Source of the DNA: Lachnospiraceae bacterium UBA1766
GTDB taxonomy: Bacteria > Bacillota > Clostridia > Lachnospirales > Lachnospiraceae
Direction of reading: 5' to 3'
Assembly (NCBI GenBank): GCA_002314715.1
Contig: DCGY01000002.1
Coordinates: forward strand, 60,662-75,955
Length of the DNA stretch: 15,294 bases
Shown in pieces: positions 14,668-15,294 of this stretch. A model generated the notes under the pieces. The model worked only from the letters and a program-made list of their open reading frames with translations. It had not been told where the DNA came from and did no database searches. Position numbers and translations under genes: made by a program. How positions within the stretch are numbered: the first letter of the stretch is position 1; every line of letters starts with the position of its first letter.

Positions 14668-15294
14668 TTATTCAGCGTCAGCTGCTACTTCTTCAATATC
14701 GGTAGCTTCTGCTGCAACATCCTCTGCAGTGTAAACTGCTTCACCCTGGTTTGCTTCGATAACTGCATCTGCCATCTTAGCTACGATAAGCTTTACAGCT
14801 CTGATAGCGTCATCATTACCGGGAATGATGTAATCCAATTCTTCAGGATCACAGTTGGTATCACCAATACCGATTAAGGTAATTCCAAGTGCGTGAGCTT
14901 CCTGTACACAAATCTTCTCCTTCTTAGGATCTACTACGAAGATTGCATCGGGAATTCTGCTCATGTTCTTGATACCGCCAAGATTCTTCTCAAGCTTTTC
15001 CCATTCCTTCTTAAGCTCGATAACTTCCTTCTTGGGAAGAACATCGAAAGTACCGTCCTGAGACATGGTCTCAATCTTGTTTAATCTAGCGATACGAGAC
15101 TGAATGGTTCTGAAGTTGGTAAGCATACCACCCAACCATCTCTCGTTTACGTAGTACATACCGCAACGCTCAGCTTCGGTCTTAACAGCATCCTGTGCCT
15201 GCTTCTTGGTACCTACGAAAAGAATGGTGCCGCCCTGTGCTGCGATTTCAGAGATTGCCTTGTATGCCTCGTCAACCTTACCTACAGACTTCTG
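14668..15294 (-). CDS. rpsB: 30S ribosomal protein S2, 5' end missing
   Basis: Structural protein of the small ribosomal subunit. The frame is open to the right edge; 208 residues are visible and about 45-50 N-terminal residues are off the window. Typical S2 blocks are present: ILFVGTKKQAQDAVK, NERWLGGMLTNFRT, the SQDGTF turn, LGGIKNMSRIPDAIFVVDP, GIGDTNCDPEELDYIIPGND and DDAIRAVKLI. The ATG at 15159 is an internal Met and not the start. The acidic C-terminal tail (AEDVAAEATDIEEVAADAE) is common in this family. It is the first visible gene of the rpsB-tsf operon; promoter and any leader are outside the window. Confidence 0.97.
   Translation of the reverse strand, partial: QKSVGKVDEAYKAISEIAAQGGTILFVGTKKQAQDAVKTEAERCGMYYVNERWLGGMLTNFRTIQSRIARLNKIETMSQDGTFDVLPKKEVIELKKEWEKLEKNLGGIKNMSRIPDAIFVVDPKKEKICVQEAHALGITLIGIGDTNCDPEELDYIIPGNDDAIRAVKLIVAKMADAVIEANQGEAVYTAEDVAAEATDIEEVAADAE

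Noticed and set aside
1..15294. tRNA, rRNA, CRISPR, insertion sequence or prophage remnants
   Set aside because: No cloverleaf, spaced direct repeats, transposase or phage gene was seen on either strand.

Overview
The window looks like a chromosomal segment of a low-to-mid GC Gram-positive anaerobe, most likely a Clostridia member and probably Lachnospiraceae. The reasons are near-perfect AGGAGG ribosome binding sites, many intrinsic terminators, sigma-A type promoters, an adjacent rpsB-tsf pair, and a surface lipoprotein with a Gly/Asn-rich linker. The family is an inference from style, not a search result. Every gene I can support reads on the minus strand, so transcription runs from high to low coordinates.

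In transcription order: (1) rpsB (partial, cut by the right edge) and tsf, with a hairpin between them and two strong tandem terminators after tsf. (2) A small operon of a PadR-type repressor and a six-helix membrane protein with a DUF1048/DUF1700-like N-terminal region. Its promoter has a perfect -35 box and carries two near-identical dyads about 41 bp apart, a likely autoregulatory operator. (3) A tight five-gene operon (about 11584 down to 4417): two sugar-type ABC permeases, a MacA/HlyD-like adaptor with a long coiled coil, a MacB-core-like protein reduced to two membrane helices, and a large lipoprotein joining a propeller-like region to a family-1 solute-binding domain. It has its own extended -10 promoter and a strong terminator but no ATPase. 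(4) A housekeeping block: thiamine pyrophosphokinase, cofactor-independent phosphoglycerate mutase, a GNAT acetyltransferase and enolase.

GpmI and enolase catalyse consecutive glycolytic steps (3-phosphoglycerate to 2-phosphoglycerate to phosphoenolpyruvate). The enolase start is preceded by a hairpin whose 3' arm is the Shine-Dalgarno itself and which runs into seven Ts, so it could act as an attenuator, an RBS sequesterer, or both.

The best candidate for something undescribed is region 3. It mixes parts of a sugar importer (solute-binding protein, MalF- and MalG-like permeases) with parts of a MacAB-type machine (adaptor and MacB extracytoplasmic core) in one co-translated unit with no ATPase, and the MalF-like subunit has a degenerate EAA loop. 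I see no rRNA, tRNA, CRISPR array, insertion sequence or phage gene.
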